Source of the DNA: Penaeus vannamei
Taxonomy: Eukaryota; Arthropoda; Malacostraca; Decapoda; Penaeidae
Direction of reading: 5' to 3'
Assembly: GCF_042767895.1 (NCBI RefSeq)
Contig: NC_091578.1
Span: forward strand, 4,392,809 to 4,402,808
DNA length: 10,000 bases
Below are positions 7,394-10,000 of the stretch, one piece after another. Position 1 is the first letter of the stretch. Every line of letters starts with the position of its first letter. Made by a program: the position numbers and the translations under genes. Below the pieces are notes generated by a model that searched no databases, was not told where the DNA came from, and saw only the letters and a list, made by a program, of their open reading frames with translations.

Positions 7394-7490
7394 GACGGAA
7401 AAGGGGAAAAGCGCCGATTTGCATGAGGCTTTTATGCACGTGCGACCGTGCCAGAAACTCTAGGAGGAGAATTCCGAATGGCGAACCCCT
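7394..7490. other. Short unique island between GGA and TCC tracts
   Basis: About 100 bases of ordinary DNA. It contains the octamer word ATTTGCAT at 7417-7424 and the E-box word CACGTG at 7437-7442, 12 bp apart. Both are short enough to occur by chance, so no regulatory site is called. Confidence 0.45.
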
Positions 7491-7915
7491 CCCTTTCCCC
7501 CCTCCTCTTCCTCCTCGGTGCCTTCTATTCCTCCTCCTCCTCCTCGGTGCCTCCTCCCCTCTTCCTCTTCCTTCTCGGTGCCTTCTACTCCTCCTCCTCC
7601 TCTTCTCCGCCCCCCCTCTCTTCCTCTTCCTCTTCGTCTCCTCCTAATCCTCCCCCTCCTCTTATCCGCTTGCCTCTCCTCCTCCTCCACCTTGTCTCCC
7701 TCTTCGCCTCCTCCTTCTCCTTCTCCTCCTCCTCTTCTCCGCTTCCTCCTCCTCCCCCTACCCCCTCTTCTTCCTTCTCTCTCCCGTTCTCTCCTCTTCC
7801 ACTCTCCCTTCCCCCCATTTCTTCCCTCCACCCCCTTTATCACCCCCTTCCCCCTCCCTCCCTATCCCGCCTCCCCCCCACCCTACACCCCCTCCCCCCA
7901 GCCCCCACTCTATTA
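7491..7915. repeat. TCC-rich pyrimidine tract with a ~30-bp sub-repeat
   Basis: Strongly (TCC)n/(TTC)n-biased. The word CTCGGTGCC recurs at 7514-7522, 7543-7551 and 7574-7582, marking a ~30-bp unit made of that word plus TTCTA-type sequence and CTC repeats. The tract turns more C-rich after about 7750. Frames across it give poly-serine, poly-proline or, on minus, E/G/R-rich strings. Confidence 0.9.
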
Positions 7916-8200
7916 ATTGAGTTTACAACGAAAGAGAGAGAGAAAGAAAAAAAAAAATATATAGCGAGAATCACGGACTCGTAATAACGCACTCCAAGAT
8001 CCCCGTCATAATGAAAGAAGAGAAAGAAATTCAAAAGAAATTATGTATAATTACTTTCCGTAGTGTGAAGCCTTGGTGCAAGAGTAATCGCTTATCCGCA
8101 CCGAGGCACTTGTGCGAATAGGGCTCCCGGGCGATGAATGCCAGCTGATGGAGTCGATGCAGCGGGGCTTCGCTTTGCTTTTATTGTTTGCTGATTAATA
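7916..8200. other. Unique sequence, no supported gene
   Basis: About 285 bases of ordinary DNA with a short (GA)n (7934-7943) and A11-type run (about 7948-7958) near its start. The GC-richer centre (8060-8170) was checked for tRNA-like folding and coding potential, and none was convincing. Confidence 0.5.
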
Positions 8201-8699
<499 letters not shown>

Positions 8700-9020
8700 A
8701 AAAATAATCGTTATTGGTATCATTATTATTTTTTTATTATTACTATTGTTAACTATCATTCTTATCATTATTATCATTAATATTATTATGATCATTATTG
8801 CTGTTGTTATTATCATCATTACTATTTTTGTTGTGATCATTATCATTATCACCATCTTTATCATTATTACCATTATCAACATTTACAATATTGCTATTAA
8901 TGATATTGTTGTTGTGGCTTTTGTTACTATTCCTATCATTATCCTTATCATTATTCCATGTATCATCATCTTTTTCTTCATTATTGCTGTTATTACTATC
9001 ATTACCATCATCATTATCTT
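8700..9020. repeat. Decayed ATT/ATC trinucleotide array
   Basis: Imperfect ATT, ATC, ATG and GTT triplets for about 300 bp. The triplet phase is largely preserved, so the plus frame 8746-9096 stays open and reads as a long isoleucine/valine string, while minus frames read as M/I/N-rich. This is what an old (ATT)n array altered mainly by substitutions would give. It is not taken as a membrane protein. Confidence 0.85.
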
Positions 9021-9130
9021 TTGTCTTTTTTTATTTTTAGAATTATCCACGAAATTTCTCTTATTATTGATACCGGGATCTGACATCGCTGTCTAACATC
9101 GATACCATAGTTTACCATCTTTATTTTATT
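9021..9130. other. Short unique spacer
   Basis: About 110 bases of ordinary AT-rich DNA, including a GATACC word at 9068 and again near 9100. A T-rich run ending in TTTTTAG near 9040 resembles a 3' splice site but leads into no sustained coding frame. Confidence 0.45.
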
Positions 9131-9270
9131 CTCTGTCTGTATCTTTCTCTGTTTTTGTCTCTGTCTATCTGTCTGTCTGTCTCTCTCTCCCTCCCTTCCT
9201 TCCTCTTTCTCTCTCTCTCTCTCTCTCTCCCTCCCTCCCTCTCTTCCTCTCTTCCTCTCTCCCTCCCTCT
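9131..9270. repeat. TCTG, TC and CCCT microsatellites
   Basis: (CTGT)n at about 9165-9183, (TC)n at 9181-9188 and 9207-9228, and (CCCT)n at about 9227-9241, with CTTC variants to 9270. Confidence 0.9.
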
Positions 9271-9275
9271 CCACG

Positions 9276-9359
9276 ATCTACCATTACCGCTGCCCGCCAC
9301 CGCTACCATAACCTCTTATCTACCATTCCCGTTGGCCACCATTGCTCCCGCCCCCACCA
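9276..9359. repeat. Degenerate 42-bp tandem duplication
   Basis: ATCTACCATT starts at 9276 and again at 9318, and each copy continues with CCG/CCACC/CCAT words in the same order. The copies have diverged considerably. The proline/threonine/alanine frame running through (9155-9412 on plus) shows a matching 14-residue echo. Confidence 0.65.
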
Positions 9360-9485
9360 TCGCGGCGCCGCTGACACCCCCCCCCTCCATGGCCCCTCCC
9401 TTACGCGCCTGAGAGGGAGCGAGCCATCCAGGCAGCACTACCCCCCCCCCCCCCCCGGCCATGGAAACAAAAATGACTGCGCTGG
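9360..9485. other. GC-rich stretch with C9 and C16 runs
   Basis: C9 at 9377-9385 and C16 at 9441-9456 are set in ordinary GC-rich sequence. The C16 run is a likely length polymorphism and sequencing weak point. No gene signal. Confidence 0.7.
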
Positions 9486-9537
9486 TTGTCGGGCAAAGGG
9501 GAGAGAGAGAGAGAAGGAGAGAGAGAGAGCCCGACAA
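9486..9537. other. Perfect 9-bp inverted repeat enclosing a GA tract
   Basis: TTGTCGGGC at 9486-9494 is the exact reverse complement of GCCCGACAA at 9529-9537. The 34-base interior is an all-purine (GA)n stretch except for one C at its first position flank. It could fold as a GC-rich stem with a purine loop, or mark the ends of a tiny inserted element. Confidence 0.75.
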
Positions 9538-9547
9538 ATGAAACACA

Positions 9548-9890
9548 TCTCTCTCTCTCTCTCTCTCTTTCTCTTTCTTTCTTGTCTCTTGTCCCTCCCT
9601 TTTCCAATTCCTTATATCCTTCCCTCCCTTCCTATCCCTTCTTTCCTTCCCTTTTTACTTCTCCCTCCATTCCTCCAACTCTCCTTCCCTCCCTCCCTAC
9701 TCTCCCCCTTGTCCCTCCCTTCCTCCTTTCCCATTTTCCTTCTCCCTCCGTTCCTCCAACTCTCCTTCCCTCCCATTCCTACCTTCCCTCGCATTCCCCT
9801 CCCTCCCTCTCTTTCCCTCCCTCCCTCCCCCTTGTCCCTCTCCCTACCCCCCTTGTCCCTTCCTCTTTGCCTACCTCCGTAAAAACAATT
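9548..9890. repeat. CT/CCCT pyrimidine tract with an 81-bp duplication
   Basis: (CT)n at 9548-9567 leads into CTTT, CCTT and CCCT words. A segment of about 34 bp beginning TTCTCCCTCC and containing TTCCTCCAACTCTCC occurs at about 9659 and again at about 9740, 81 bp apart, with one early A/G difference. TTGTCCCTCCC words recur near 9589 and 9709. The serine/proline/leucine-rich frames keep a 27-residue echo because 81 is divisible by three. Confidence 0.88.
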
Positions 9891-10000
9891 TTCACAATGG
9901 GGGTTCCTATTCACAACGCTTCGCCCTTTCATAAGTTAATGCTTGTTACCCTGGTCCCTCCCTGGCGCTGAGAGATGGTCCTGTGCCGTCTCACTTTCCC
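9891..10000. other. Unique sequence at window end
   Basis: About 110 bases of ordinary DNA. No gene, RNA or promoter signal was seen before the window ends. Confidence 0.45.

Noticed and set aside
6289..7426. Two overlapping plus frames of 277 and 279 codons, the longest in the window
   Set aside because: Serine/proline/leucine from pyrimidine tract, then R/T/K from the GGA tract; two frames are open at once and no domain is visible.
8041..8170. GC-richer segment checked for a tRNA or structured RNA
   Set aside because: No cloverleaf, no A-box/B-box pair and only short weak stems.
9020..9045. 3' splice-site-like T-rich run ending in TAG
   Set aside because: No sustained coding frame or donor follows within the unique stretch.

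Overview
The window shows no credible protein-coding gene, RNA gene or operon. It looks like intergenic or intronic DNA from a eukaryote with a very heavy load of simple sequence repeats. By rough count about 60% of the 10 kb is microsatellite, minisatellite or strongly strand-biased purine/pyrimidine DNA. Long pure (AT)n tracts, (TCTG)n, (GATA)n, (CCCT)n, (TC)n and kilobase-scale (GA)-rich blocks packed this densely are typical of decapod crustacean genomes, penaeid shrimp above all. That placement is inference from repeat style; no gene in the window confirms it.

Layout. 1-120: short purine repeats and a 12-bp tandem. 121-884: mostly unique sequence with a degenerate ~70-bp tandem duplication (421-562). 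885-1289: C-rich minisatellite with G-quadruplex potential on the minus strand. 1281-1466: CpG-dense unique island. 1500-1942: compound AT/GATA/ATGT microsatellite. 1947-2540: GA, CAGA, GAAG, CCG, TC and a long pyrimidine tract. 2547-2770: eight 28-bp minisatellite units. 2882-3119: TGTC and CCCT repeats. 3120-3348: unique. 3364-3483: six 20-bp units running directly into an AT palindrome (3485-3629). 3638-3829: C-rich. 3830-3985: unique. 4011-4115: pyrimidine tract that flips into a 621-bp purine tract (4116-4736) holding a 37-bp periodicity. 4737-5160: unique, then TC-rich. 5171-5570: poly-G, a canonical G-quadruplex and a second CpG-dense island. 5588-5955: GT/GC minisatellite of 26/34-bp units. 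5956-6310: unique AT-rich DNA with a candidate small retroposon ending in A33. 6311-7068: pyrimidine tract. 7069-7200: unique. 7201-7393: GGA/GAC purine tract. 7394-7490: short unique island. 7490-7915: TCC tract. 7916-8200: unique. 8201-8440: T/G-rich. 8461-8590: pure (TA)65. 8700-9020: decayed ATT/ATC array. 9130-9270: TCTG/TC/CCCT. 9276-9480: C-rich, with a 16-base C run. 9486-9537: small hairpin enclosing a GA tract. 9548-9890: CT/CCCT tract with an 81-bp duplication. 9891-10000: unique.

Many open frames of 60-280 codons exist on both strands, but almost all lie in repeats whose units lack stop codons. They translate to YIYIYI, PPPP, SSSS, RRRR, CVCVRA or IIII and overlap each other on opposite strands, so none is called as a gene. 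The more interesting content is structural: possible cruciform, triplex, G-quadruplex and Z-DNA sites, a poly(A)-tailed insertion with a candidate target-site duplication, and several minisatellites whose unit variants record their expansion. No previously undescribed functional system was found.
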